From the NCBI GenBank assembly GCA_963377175.1, contig CAUJNA010003090.1, positions 93,501-157,500 on the forward strand: DNA of 64,000 nucleotides. Direction: 5' to 3'. Origin of the DNA: Effrenium voratum (lineage: Eukaryota > Sar > Dinophyceae > Suessiales > Symbiodiniaceae). Below the pieces are notes generated by a model that was not told the DNA's origin, did no database searches, and worked only from the letters and a program-made list of their open reading frames with translations. A program made the position numbers and the translations under genes. Below are positions 45,816 through 57,620 of the stretch, one piece after another; positions within the stretch are counted from its first letter, which is position 1, and every line of letters starts with the position of its first letter.

Positions 45816-48800
45816 GATCTGTATGGTGCGGGTACACGACAGTGGCGACCACTGCCGATTGGGTGAAAACATGCGGCGGCTGAATTTGGGTTGAAATCAT
45901 CAAATGTGCTTTGGGAATATGTAAACTAACATGCTTCGGACCTAGAATTAGGAGTTAGCCCCAATCCCCGACGAACTCCCGACGAACTGACCATACCCAC
46001 GAAATTTAGCAGGCCGGGGACCAACTTCCATCGATTTGGGCGGGATAGAACCGCAGAAACCCCACGGAACTCGCCTCTGGCTCTGGCTCTTCGCCTCTCG
46101 CATCGAATGCGAAGCCCGACATTTCATGGGGGAAAACATCTTTCCAGCCCAAACGAGATCTCGGCAAAAAGGTGTTTAGCTTTCGGGTTCAATGGAAAAA
46201 TGGAAAACCCAAAAGATTTCAACCAAAAAAGTTCAAGTCCCAAATTCCAACCCAAAGAGCAATCAAGGCTGCAAGGTCGAGGTCTTCCGGTCGAGCGGAC
46301 GGCCCCAAAAAGGTAACCAAAGTGTTTCTTTTTCAAGAAGATGGTCTTCCCAAAAACTAAGAAGTCCATAAAGTCAGCAAGTGAGTTCAAGGGACGCCCC
46401 TTGAGAATGACATAAAAGTGGGGTGAAAACCACGGCACCATGTTTTTGTTGGTGGATTTCCAACCAAAGCCCCTCCCAAAAAGCAACAAGGCTGGAAATC
46501 AGACTGGGCAGACCACCATATCTCCAATTTTGACAGCAAGCGCATCTCATCTAAGCAACCTTTGACAATTCACCACCCCCAAACAAGGCACCAACCTCAA
46601 ATGAGCCGTGGTTTTGTTCTACACTGCTTGGGAGCATAATTACACTAGGGGTTTCGCAGGGCCAACATTTATGGGAGGGTTGGCTTAAAATCCCCGGAAT
46701 CTCCAGCAGTCTGCCTGAAACCCTCCGGAAATCTGCCCGAGGTTGCTTTTATCTGTGACTCTCCGTACTCTGTTCAAATGGTCAAAGATCCAAGACATTT
46801 TGTGAAACCTTTGAAGAGAACAAAGTTGTAAGCAAAGTCATTGACGGGGAATCAGGATTTAGAGTCTTTCATGTTGAGTATCCCATCTCGGACATTGTAC
46901 AACTTCAGTCGTTGAACTCTTGGTTGCTGCAAGGACCCTTCTTTGCAAAACACGGTTTAACTTCTTGTGGGTCCAATACGGAAAATCAACTTCAAGCAAA
47001 CTGTGAAAGCCCAAAGATCCGTTACGAAAGAGGTTCACTCAAGGTTTCAATGTTTTCGGTTCACTCACTTCCTGAGTGGCCCAAAACTTAGCACAAAGAT
47101 AGCCGGAAAGTCAATGCTTTCTCACATTGCCAAGCCCGGCCAAGAAACCTTCCCTCCCCACTCCCTTCCCCCCAGCGCCTCGCCGAGGTGCTGAAGCCTG
47201 AACAACTCGGTCAAGGCCCGAGAAGGGGAGTCCGAACGGGAGCAAAAGGTCCGAGCGTGGGAGGACCATCAGGGAAACCAAAAAACGCGAAACACATATC
47301 CCCACAAAAAGGGGAAACAACATATCCAAGGTCATTTGGGGGCTGAAGGGAATATTGATCAACTCCCATATGTAAATCTAGTCGCTCCATATTTTATTCA
47401 CGATTTCTGATGTGGACGAAAATGGTAACTTTGACAAAGGAGCACTGACGTCTACGTTTCCGCCCATTTGAAGGTGGGTTCGACTAAATTTAGCAAAGAT
47501 ATCAATCCAGACCTGCCAAAGGAGGATTCGTGGGGTTTCTTGCCAGACCTCAAAGAGACCCCCCCCAATCAAATAGGAACAACGTCGCCACTTGAGGTCG
47601 TTCTTTTGGCCCGCGAGAGGAAGCCCCGCCCAGTTTTGGATGGTAGAGAAAAACATCTCCAAAAGCCGGGCTTGCGCTTGGATCTCTGGATCTCTGGAAA
47701 CCGCCCCTTCAGCCAGCCAACCGGAAATCCCAGCGGGCCGCGGCGGTGATTCCTCTCCCCAGGAAGCCTTGGAACACCAGGAACGACAACCACCTCAGAC
47801 CTCTGGCCACGTGAAAGAAGGGGATGTTGGAACGAAGCCCTCCGTTTGCCAACGAGTCCACCGGAAAATCCGAATATGTGCAGTCAATTCGAGTCCTTAC
47901 GCAGGGGAAAATCAGCAGTCAGTTCATGTCGGTTCAGCAATAAGACTGTGGGTCAAAAATAGGCACCCAAAATGGAACCCTGGTAAGTAGAAATGTATAT
48001 ACTAAAGCTGCGGTCCATATCCTGGTGGTGACTAATTTTGACCCAGACCCATAAATGGAAGCACCCCCTTTCCAAAACGGGCCTAAAGGCACAACTTCCA
48101 ATCGCTTGATTTCACTTCCATGATCGAAGTGCTCGGGCGGGAGCCCCACAGCTGTGACTTTGAATCGTTGAAGTGGGCGAATGTAGTTTCTGGTGGGTAC
48201 CCCTTGGTGTAGATTTTAACAGGAAACTTGTGGACCCCCTATTTTGACACACAGACACACACACACACACAAACCCCACGTCGCAAGTGCGAAGTGAAGA
48301 AGCAAAGCCTTTCTCTCAGTCGTCAAATCCTCCTCTCAACATGATGTGAAAAGAACTAGAAGAAGCAGAATCATACCATCTTCTCCCAAATCAACACTCA
48401 AGATCACAGGCTGCGAAGAGATTCGCCAGCACCTGATGTCCCACATGCTCCTCCCAAGAAACAAACTCTGGGCATCGTCTACCCCCCCCCCCACACTTAC
48501 GTTGCTTTGCTTCCAGCAGCCAAATGATTCTTTCGCTTGGGGAGAAGCTTGGCATACCAAGAGGAAAGCTACTCTTTGAGGGGGGACCATTCTGTTCGCT
48601 GTAGGTTCAAAAAAACCTATATAACCTGTCACCAACCAACATATGCTTCATCTGCATAAAGACATTGAGATCGATTGAACCCCCTTTAAACAGTTGACAG
48701 GGAACCCAAAGGAAAATAAAACAGGTTGAAAGTTAAAAAAAGGGAAGCCAATCTGGCAATGAATAGGGGCCATGGTCAAACAAGCGATTGTTTCACCATA

Positions 48801-50560
48801 CCATGTCGCACATTGAGTGCCCGCCTGCTCCCTTGCAGCAAGCGACTGCCTCACAGAAAGGCAAAGTGTCTCAAAATGCGATCTCTCTGCGTGTGTATGC
48901 ATGTGTCTGTTGAGGATAGCCGTTGTTTTAGCTGACACCAATCATTTTGTGGGTCCCCCCTATCTTGCTGCATCCACGTCTGGTAAATCACTATAATACC
49001 CACACCGGAAACAAGGGGCATTTATGCTGCGACTCCCCTGCCTGTGTGCTATCAGGGTATAACAAGCTCACCTGGGGATCACCAACGATGTATGTCCCTT
49101 AAGGGCGGGGGGGTTACCAAATGAGATCTTGATTAAAGGGGGGAAGGGAATCTTAAGCGAAATTCACAACACTAAGTAAATGATTGAAACCACTAAACAA
49201 AAGAGAGTTGTGACTCGGGGATCCGCAAAACGGGCATCACTTTCCGCAAAGGATACCGCACTTCGACCCAAATGACATAGCGGTAACGCTTCCAATAAAC
49301 ACAATCGCGTCCTGATCATGTTTGGCAGACAAGTCAAACAACGCCCATCAATGCAGTTTCATTCAGTTGACGAGCACACGATAAATAAGCATGGATACAT
49401 GCGACTGCGAGCCTGCCACATTCTCTGCGTTCCTGTGGCAAAGAAGGTTAACTATGTCACCGACCATACAGCTCCTTCCGACATCGGTGTCAGTAAAGCT
49501 GCCATCAAAAACGGTTCAGGTTGTGCTGTTCAAATGTCATCCCATCCTAGGAAACACCCCCCCAATTTCAGGAAGTGAGACTGTCTAAATAGGTGCAACG
49601 CCAGCAACATGGGCAGTGAAAGAAGCTCATTAATTCCATGTTGCACCAAAACTCTACATCGAGAGGCTAGCAACATGTTTTGGGGGATCCTTCGTGTCAA
49701 GGACAAACCAGATTCAGACATTATCCTTGCTTGCAAGAAACAAACCGGCACGGGCGAGCTTGATATCCTTTGAAGTACCCGCAATGTTGCTGGGCTGGCC
49801 GTGGCAGAAATGCATGTGTGGTGGACACTCGCACCACACACAGACTCAAAGACGCACCAAATCGTGAATGCACAATACTGTGTACAGCTAGCAGAAATAA
49901 ATGCAGCTATCGACAGCTGGCTGTGGAGAAATGGATTCCACTACGACTCCAAGTTGCAGCATCTCAAGTTTGACTTGAAAAGGCGGGCCCTGATAGGCGG
50001 GGGGGACTAAATATATAATACATATAAATATACATATATATATATATATATGTATGTACGCACGTACAACTGGTATACCCACGATCTAGACAATACTTCC
50101 CCTGAGGGTCGCGGCTTGGACTCAGCCAAGCGGATTTCCCGCTGAGGCGTTCTAGCCGTATGGCTTGTAGGATTGCCTTCGGACAGCCCGGTCAACGTCC
50201 ATTCTCACTTCTGACAAAACAGAAGTCCGAACATTCTTGGGCCACGATGGCGTTCCTAAACAACTACACGAAAGCCCAAGAACCCAGGAGGTCTCGTTCT
50301 TGGGGGGGACCCCCTAAAATGGTGGTTTCCCTTTTGGCTTCCTTTAAACCCCCCCTTCCCAACAATGGGCACCCTCCAAAAAAATCCAGCAAACTTCATG
50401 TGGGGCCTTGGCTTGTGGGGGCCTTCTGCCCTCCAGAAAAAAACTTGAAGCCACGGGAAAACACAGGAAAAACACCAAAAAACCCAGATCCCAAACCTGC
50501 CCAAGCGCCCAAAGTCGACGCTGGCTCAGCGCGTCTCAAGAACATGCCGACATGATTTAC
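45816..50560. other. No gene recognised
   Basis: Includes two CCGACGAACT units (45968-45988), a CA run at ~48250, and a TA tract at ~50012-50055. Weak open segments at ~47195-47390 (SEREQKVRAWEDHQGN) and 49786-50010 are noted but not supported as genes. Confidence 0.5.
49786..50010 (+). CDS. Doubtful short ORF
   Basis: Open frame of about 74 codons containing VAEMHVWWTLAPHTDSK and AEINAAIDSWLWRNGFHYDS. Composition is protein-like and unlike the repeats around it, but there is no recognisable domain, exon boundary or neighbour. It could be an isolated exon or chance. Confidence 0.25.
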   Translation, partial: VAGLAVAEMHVWWTLAPHTDSKTHQIVNAQYCVQLAEINAAIDSWLWRNGFHYDSKLQHLKFDLKRRALIGGGD

Positions 50561-53500
50561 TCTTGTACTGATCGCTGCAACATCTAAACATCCGAACGTA
50601 AGCTGAGCGCACACAAGCTCCCACATGCACACTCGTGGAGACCGCACGCAACACTTCCACCCACAAGCGCCCACGTGCGCCCACAAGACCCGCAAAAGAG
50701 CGCCCACAAGCGCCCATGAAAGGCATTAAACACTGCCGCCCAACAAGCGCCCACATGCGCATGAAGGCGACCCCCAAAAACGCCGCCCAGAAGCAACCGC
50801 AAGTGCCGGTTCCCGCACCATGGCAGCTAAAAGCGTCCACAAGGGCGCAAACCGCCCGCAAAAACAGTTCAGCCCCACATGCGCCCTTATGAACCCATGA
50901 CTGGAGCGCCCGCAGAGCTACCGCCCACACCGCCAAGACTTCCGCCCGCACGCGTTCATGACCCACCCAGACTGACTGGCGCCCACAAGCGCCCACAAGC
51001 CCACGTGCGCTCACAAGCACCCATCAAAGAGGCACTTCTTCCAAGTGCTTGTATGCGTTCACAACCCGAAGCACAACACTTCATCAAGAAAGCACCTGCG
51101 CTCACAAGCGCCCACAAGCACTCATCACATCCGCCCACAAGCGCCCACATGCGCTCACGCGCCCGCCAAGCAAGCGCCACTTCCGCCCACAAGCAAGCGC
51201 CCACATGCGCCCACATGGAAGCAAACCAAGAGAGAGCCCGCATGTGCCCACTAGCACCCACAAGCCCACGAAAAGCGCGGCGCCCGCAACACCACCCACC
51301 AAGCCAAGAGCTACAAGCCCACCCCCGCAACCCTGCCCACAAACAGAGCACCCACGAGCCCCCCAAAACGAGCGCCAACCAAGCCCAGCAAGAGCGCCCC
51401 AAAAGCCGGCGCCCACAAGCGCCCACAAGCGCCCACAATGCCCACAAACCCAGCAAGAGCAACAAAGCAAAAGCGCCCACAAGTGCCCACAAGGCGCCCA
51501 CAAGCGCCCACAAGCCTAGCAAAAAGCAAAAGCGCCCACAAGTCCAGCAAGAGCGCGCACAAGCGCCCAAGCGCCCACAAGCCCAGCAAAAGAAAAGCTC
51601 TTAGCAGCCCACAAGCGCCCACAAGCGTTATAAGTCAATAAGCGCCCACAAGCCCAGCAAAAACGCCCACAAGCCCAGCCAGAGCGCCCACCCACAACCG
51701 GTTTGGATTAAGGGTAAGCAGGGCCTTTTACCAAAGATCAGACACATTTGCTTTGGGCCTAGGTTTGCGCCCTCATCGTCTTGAAGCAGTTGACTCCTTT
51801 GAGGCATCTTCCACCAGCAAGAGCGCGCAAGCGCCCACAAGCCCAGCAAAAGCGCCCACAAGCCCCGCGAAAGCGCCCACAAGCGCCCACAAGCCCAGCA
51901 AAAGCGCCCACAAGCCCAGCGAAAGCGCCCACAACCCCAAGAGAGCCCACAAGCGCCCACAAGCCCGGCAAAAGCGCCTACAAACACCCACCGCCACAAG
52001 CCCAGCAAAAGCGCCCACAAGAGCGCCCAAACAGCAAAAGCACCCACAAGAACCAAGCCCAGCAACGCGCCCACAAGCCCAGCAAAAGCGCCAACAAGCC
52101 CAGCAAGCCCCGCAAAAGCCAAGAGCGCCCGCAAGCGCCAACAAACGCCCACAAGCCAGCAAAAGCGCCCAAAGCACAGCCCCACAATCCCAGCAAAAGC
52201 GCCCACAAGCCCAGCAAGAGCAGGCCAGCAAAAGCGCCCACCCACAAGTGCTGAGCCCAGCAAAAAGCGCCCGCCCAAGCAAGCGCCCACAAGCGCCAAC
52301 AAGCCCAAGCAACAGCGCCAACAAGTGCCCACGCCCACACACGCCCACAAGCCCAGCAAAACCGCCCACCAGCAAGAACGCACAAGCGCCCAAGCCCAGC
52401 AAAAGCGCCCGCAAGCCCAGCAAAAGCGCCCACAAGCCCAAGAGAGCGCACAAGCGCCCACAAGCCCAGCAAAAGCCCCCACAAGCCCCACAAGCCCAGC
52501 AAAAGCGCGCACAAGCCCAGCAAGCCCGCAAGCGCCTACAAGCCCAGCAAAAGCGCCCACAAGGCAAAGAGCGGCCAGACCCTCAAGCCCAGAAAAAGTG
52601 CCCACAACCCCACAAGCGCGCCAAGCCCAGCCGCCCACAAGCCCAGCCCACAAGCCCAGCAAAAGCGCCCACAAAGACCAACAAGCCCAGCAAGCCCAAG
52701 CGCCCGTAAGCCCAGCAAAAGCGCCCACAAGCCCAGCAAAGCCCACCCAGAATCCTCGCAAAAGTGCAGCAAGGCTGCCACCTGCAGGCGCCCGCCTGCT
52801 CGCAGGAAGTGAGCCCACAACGTTGCAGCCTTTGGGCTTGTGTGCATCTTAAAGGAATACACTTCTGGGTGATGGTGGGTTGCAACCCGAGAAGCGGGAA
52901 CAACGGGAAAAAACGAGCGGCAGAACGCAAGTGCATGTGGGCGCATGTCGGCGCATGTGGGCGCCACAAACCCACAAGCAAAAGCGCCCACAAGAACCCA
53001 CAAGCCCAAGAAACCCACAAACCTAGAAGAGCGCCAAGCCCAGCCAGAATCCCAGCAACAGCGCCCGCAAAGCCCAGCAAGAGCAGCCCAGCAAAAGCGC
53101 CCACCCACAAGTGCTGAGCCACAAGCCCAGCAAAAAGCACTTGGAAGTTCAGCAAGGGCGCCCACAAGCGCCCGCAAGCCCAAGCAACAGCGCCAACAAG
53201 TGCCCACAAGCCCAGCAAGCCCAGCAAGAGCGCCCACCCACAACCGCCCACACACGCCCACAATCCCAGCAAAACCGCCTACCAGAAAGCCCAGCAAAAG
53301 CGCCCAAAAAGCCCACAAGCGCCCACAAGCCCAGCAAAGGCCCACAAGCCCAACAAGAGCGCCACAAGCGCCCGTAAGCAAAAGCGCTTCGCCAAAAGCG
53401 CCTACAAGCCCAGCAAAAGCGCGCGCAAGCGCCCACAAGCGCCCAGCACAAGCCCGGCAAAAGCGCCCACAAGCACCCGCAAGCCAGGAAAAGCGCCCAC

Positions 53501-54600
53501 AAGCCCAAGCCCAGCCGTCCACAAGAAAGCGCCCGAGCACGCGCCAACGCCCACAAGCCTAAGCCCAGCAAAAGCGCCCACAAGCCCAGCAAAAGCCCAC
53601 AAGCGCAAGTGCAGCAAAAGCGAAACGGATGAAACATGTGGGCGCTTGTGGGCACTTCTGGGTGATTGTGGGAAAAGAAGGAAAAACGGGATCGAGCGGG
53701 AAAAAACGGGAAAAAACGGGATCGAGCGGGAAAAAACGGGAAAAACGGGAACAAGCGGGAAAAAAACGGGAACGAGCGGGACAAAACGGGCTGACGCGAG
53801 TGCATGTGGGCGCGTGTGGGCGCATGTGGGCGCATGTGGGCGCGCATGTGGGCGCCGGCAAAAGCGCCCACAAGCCACAAAAGCGCCCACAAGCCCAGAA
53901 AGAGCGCCCACCCACAACCGCCCTCTCACGCCCACAATCCCAGCAAAACCGCCCACCAGCAAGAGCGCAAGCGCCCACAAGCCCAGCAAAAGCGCCCACA
54001 AGCCCAAGAGAGCCCACAAGCCCAACAAGAGCGCCCAGAAGCGCCCATAAGCAAAATCCCGTAGCCAAAAGCGCTTACAAGCCCAGCAAAAGCGCGCACA
54101 AGCCCAGCAAGCCCTTACAGGCTCAGCAAAAGCGCTTTTCGCGGGGTTTGGGCACTCTTTTTGGCTTGTGGGCGCTTTTGCTGGGCTTGTGTCGGAGGCA
54201 TAGCCTTGTGTGTGGGCGTTTGTGGGCACTTGGGCACTTGTGTGTCGAAAAACGGCCCGGCGGCAAAAAAAACGAGGAAAAAACGGGCTGACGCGAGTGC
54301 ATGTGGGCGCATGTGGGCGCACGTGGGCGCCACAAACCCACAAGCCCAGCAAAAGCGCCCAGCCCCACAATCCCAGCAAAAGCGCCCACAAGCCCAGCAA
54401 GAGCAGGCCAGCAAAAGCGCCCACCCACAAGTGCTGAGCCCAGCAAAAGCGCCCACAGCCCAGCACAACCACTTAGAAGCCCAGCAAGGACGCCCACAAG
54501 CGCCCACAAGCCCAAGCCACAGCCACAAGAACCACAAGCCCAACAAAAGCGCCCGCAATCCCAGCAAGAGCAAAAGTGCGCACAACCACAAGCTCTCAGA
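50560..54600. repeat. GCGCCCACAAG / AGCCCAGCAAA minisatellite block
   Basis: Dense repeats of GCGCCCACAA, in the centre organised as 21 bp units AGCGCCCACAAGCCCAGCAAA (seven codons). Because the unit is stop-free in all frames, long frames such as SAHKPSK, KRPQAQQ or LGLWALL appear on both strands; none is called as a gene. Confidence 0.95.
53630..53870. repeat. Orientation-switch island in the minisatellite
   Basis: Within the GCGCCCAC block the reverse form GTGGGCGC appears, next to CGGGAAAAAACGGG repeats and GGGCTGACGCGAGTGCATG. Related islands lie at ~52870-52980 and ~54165-54340; the CTGACGCGAGTGCATGTGGG junction is shared by 53788 and 54288. Confidence 0.8.
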
Positions 54601-54822
54601 AGCACACAAACACTCACAAACACTCACAAACACTCACAGACACGCACACACATACACACACACACTCACAAGCACTCACAAACACTCACAAACGCTCACA
54701 AACACTCACAATCACTCACAAACACTCACAAACACTCACAAACACTCACACAAACACTCACAATCACTCACAAACACTCACAATCACTCACAAACACTCA
54801 TAAACACTCACAAACACTCTGC
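54600..54822. repeat. AAACACTCAC minisatellite
   Basis: Ten-bp units CACAAACACT repeated about twenty times with small variants. Confidence 0.95.
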
Positions 54823-54965
54823 CTCCCTCCCTCCCTCCCTCCCTCCCTCCCTCCCCTCCCCTCCCCTCCCTCCCTCCCCCCTCCCTCCCTCCCTCCCTCC
54901 CTCCCTCCCTTCCTCCCTTCCTCCCTCCCTTCCTCCCTCTCCGCCCTCCCTCCCTCTCTCCCTTC
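54823..54965. repeat. (CCCT)n polypyrimidine tract
   Basis: Nearly pure CCTCC repeats of about 140 bp; a GA run follows at ~55123-55146. Confidence 0.95.
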
Positions 54966-55384
54966 CCGCCGCCAGCTGTTTCTTGCACACTGATTCACGT
55001 ACGCAGCGTGTGCGCGCACGGACACACAAGGCGCTGAAGTTTTACGTGCGCCTGGGTACTCACAAAAGTAGCTAGAGGTCATCCACAAACAAGCCTCCGG
55101 AGTCGCTAACAACCACAAACTCCAGAGAGAGAGAGAGAGAGAGAGCGCACTACACCGCCCAAAAGCGCCCCCAAACCCAAAACAGAGCGCCCACAATGCC
55201 ACCGACGCCCACAACGCCACCCACGCCCGCGCAAGGAAGAACGCCCACAACAACGCCCACACAAGCTCAGCAAAATGTCCAAAGCCACAACCACTAAAAT
55301 GGTCCAACCCCAACACGTGAGAATTTGCCTTTGTCCATCAACCGGTCAAAGGGTCTAAAACTGAGCTTCCCAGATACTCACATG

Positions 55385-55740
55385 TGAGTGGCGTTCTTGC
55401 TGAGCGTTGCGGGCGGTGTTCTTGGGCTTGTGGGCGCATCTTTCTGGGCGTCGCGGTTTTGATGCGGCTGTTCTTCCTTGTGGGCACTTGCGGAGAGTTT
55501 TGTGCTATTTGTTTGGGCCTGCGGGCGCTTGTGGGCGTTGCAGGCTCCTTCTTGGGCTTGTGGGCGTCGGTGTTGCGGGCGTCTTCCGGGAGCGCCGTTG
55601 CGGGCGCTCTTCCTTGTGCTTGTGGGCAGTTTTGGGGGCTTGTGAGCATGTGGGCGCCGGTCTGTGGCTGGGCTTGTGGGCAGCGTTGTGGGCGCTTGGG
55701 CGTCTTATTGGGCGTTGACAAGGCAAGGCTGTTATGCGTT
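55385..55740. repeat. Minisatellite in reverse orientation
   Basis: GGGCTTGTGGGCGC-type units, the reverse complement of the 50.6-54.6 kb block, diverged. Confidence 0.85.
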
Positions 55741-56159
55741 TGGGCAGGCGAGTGGCACCAAGAAGCTTGGGTTCTGGGCCAATGACACAAGACCTGACCG
55801 AATTTGACAGACAGGGACAGGGAAAGCAAAAGGAGAATCTCCTTGCGGGCCCCCAACAAGACGAGCCGAATAGGTTGACGGTTAGACAACCTTGCGGCCA
55901 AAGGCTATGGGGTTGCAACCTTTCTCAGCTGTTGGGCCAGAAATGCTTCCAGAAGGTGTCGTTGAATGCCGCCCTTGTAAACATTAACAGGCGGCAATTT
56001 GAACCCTTCCCTTTGGATTCTCACTCCCCGGTCCTGGACTTTAGTTATTTTTGGGAAGATCATGTTAGTTGTAAACGACAACTTTGGTTGCAGTTTTTGG
56101 CCAGTCCACTCAGAGTCAGGTAAACATGTTCAACCCCCATGAAAAGAAGGTTTGAACCC

Positions 56160-56745
56160 CAGTAATGTAAGCGCCCATATGGACCGCTGAGGGCGCCCGC
56201 AACAGCGCAACCCCACGCTCTCTGCTGGGTGCGCTTGTGGGCGCATGTGGGCGGGGTTTCATTGGGTGCTTGTGGGGTGTGAGGGGGGGGGGGTGGGCGG
56301 CACTGTTGCAGGCGCTCCCTTCATAATTGCTTGCGGGCACTTGTGGGCGCTCTTGGTGGGTGCTTGTGGGTGGTTGCGGGCGTTCTTCATGAGTGCTTCC
56401 GGGCGCTTGTGGGCGGCAGTGGGCGAGCGCCCATACGCGCCGCGCACCCAAAAGCGCCCAAGAAGAGCCCCCACATGCGCCTAGAAGCACCCGCCAAGAG
56501 GAACGCCCACAGAGGCAACAGTGCTGCCCACAAGCGCCCGCAAGCACTCATCATGCACGCTTGCAAGACTTCCGTCCTTGTGGCCCACATGCGCCCACAA
56601 GCCCCGCGAAGGAGCGCCCACAAGCGTCCGCAAGCGCTCATGAACATCGCCCGCAAGACTTCCGCCCACAAGCGTCCACCAAGACAGCCCACCAAGAGAG
56701 GCACAAAGGGAGCCGACAGCGCCTGCAAGCGTCCTTGAAGTGAGC
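56160..56745. repeat. Further minisatellite copies in both orientations
   Basis: GTGGGCGC-type units occupy ~56226-56425 and GCGCCCACAAGCG units ~56450-56745, so orientation flips near 56430. Confidence 0.85.
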
Positions 56746-57620
56746 GCCCACAACGAAATGCCATTCCTTCAAAGCAAGCCGAAATTGGCTGATGCTGGCC
56801 GAGGCGGGCAGCACGAAGCGTGTACAATAAAAACGTGTGCTCGCGGAGCTTACCCTTGCAAGCGCGAGCTCTACGTTCAAGGGCTGCTTTGTTTCCTGCT
56901 GTTTCATGTTTCTTTGCTGCTGTTTCCTGATGCTTCCTGCTTCTTCCAGCTCTTTGGAAGGCCCCGAAAACAAGAGGCCCCACAAGGGATTTGCTGAAAA
57001 ATGGCAGACCTAGTGAGTGAGAATTGCCCATCTGCCAAGGTTCAAAACAGCAGCAGCCGCTGCTGCAGCAACCGCCTGCGCACATCTCTGCCCTCTGCGA
57101 TGAGTTCCAGTGGTTTTTTGTCGGACAAGGTCAAATTACCCTGCCGATCAACATGGAATGTGACAGGGTGTCCTTGACCATTTTCCTTTTAAAGGGAGCT
57201 GTCAGGTTCCATGTCAATTGGTGGGAGGGCACCGGCCCCATTGCTCTACCATCAGATACACCTCCTTTCTGACTTTGACCCCCAGAAACTGTCCAACATA
57301 TTTCTGTTGTTTGGGCAATCTCAAAGGATGACTAAACCAAATGAGCATATACTGATATACTACAGGACATGGTGCAGGAACCTCACATCACCAAAAAAGT
57401 CAATATGTTCCTGTCAGCACAGCAGAAGCGCAAAGCCATATTCTTCGACTCCCAAGAATACGGGCCACACACACAATCCAAATAGCACCGATCAAGTCCC
57501 ATGGACGCATGCTTGCCACATCTTCTGACATGGGTCCCTCAATTTGGAAGGTTTTCCGTTGGTTTCCCTTGAAAACGAAAAAAGGGGTACCCGCGAAAAA
57601 CACACACACCCATAATTAGA
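56746..57620. other. No gene recognised
   Basis: Short GTTTCCTGCTGTTTC repeats near 56885-56945; otherwise unique-looking sequence with only short frames. Confidence 0.5.

Noticed and set aside
51628..53562. Very long frames on both strands in the GCGCCCACAAG block
   Set aside because: The 21 bp unit has no stop in any frame; such frames are expected.
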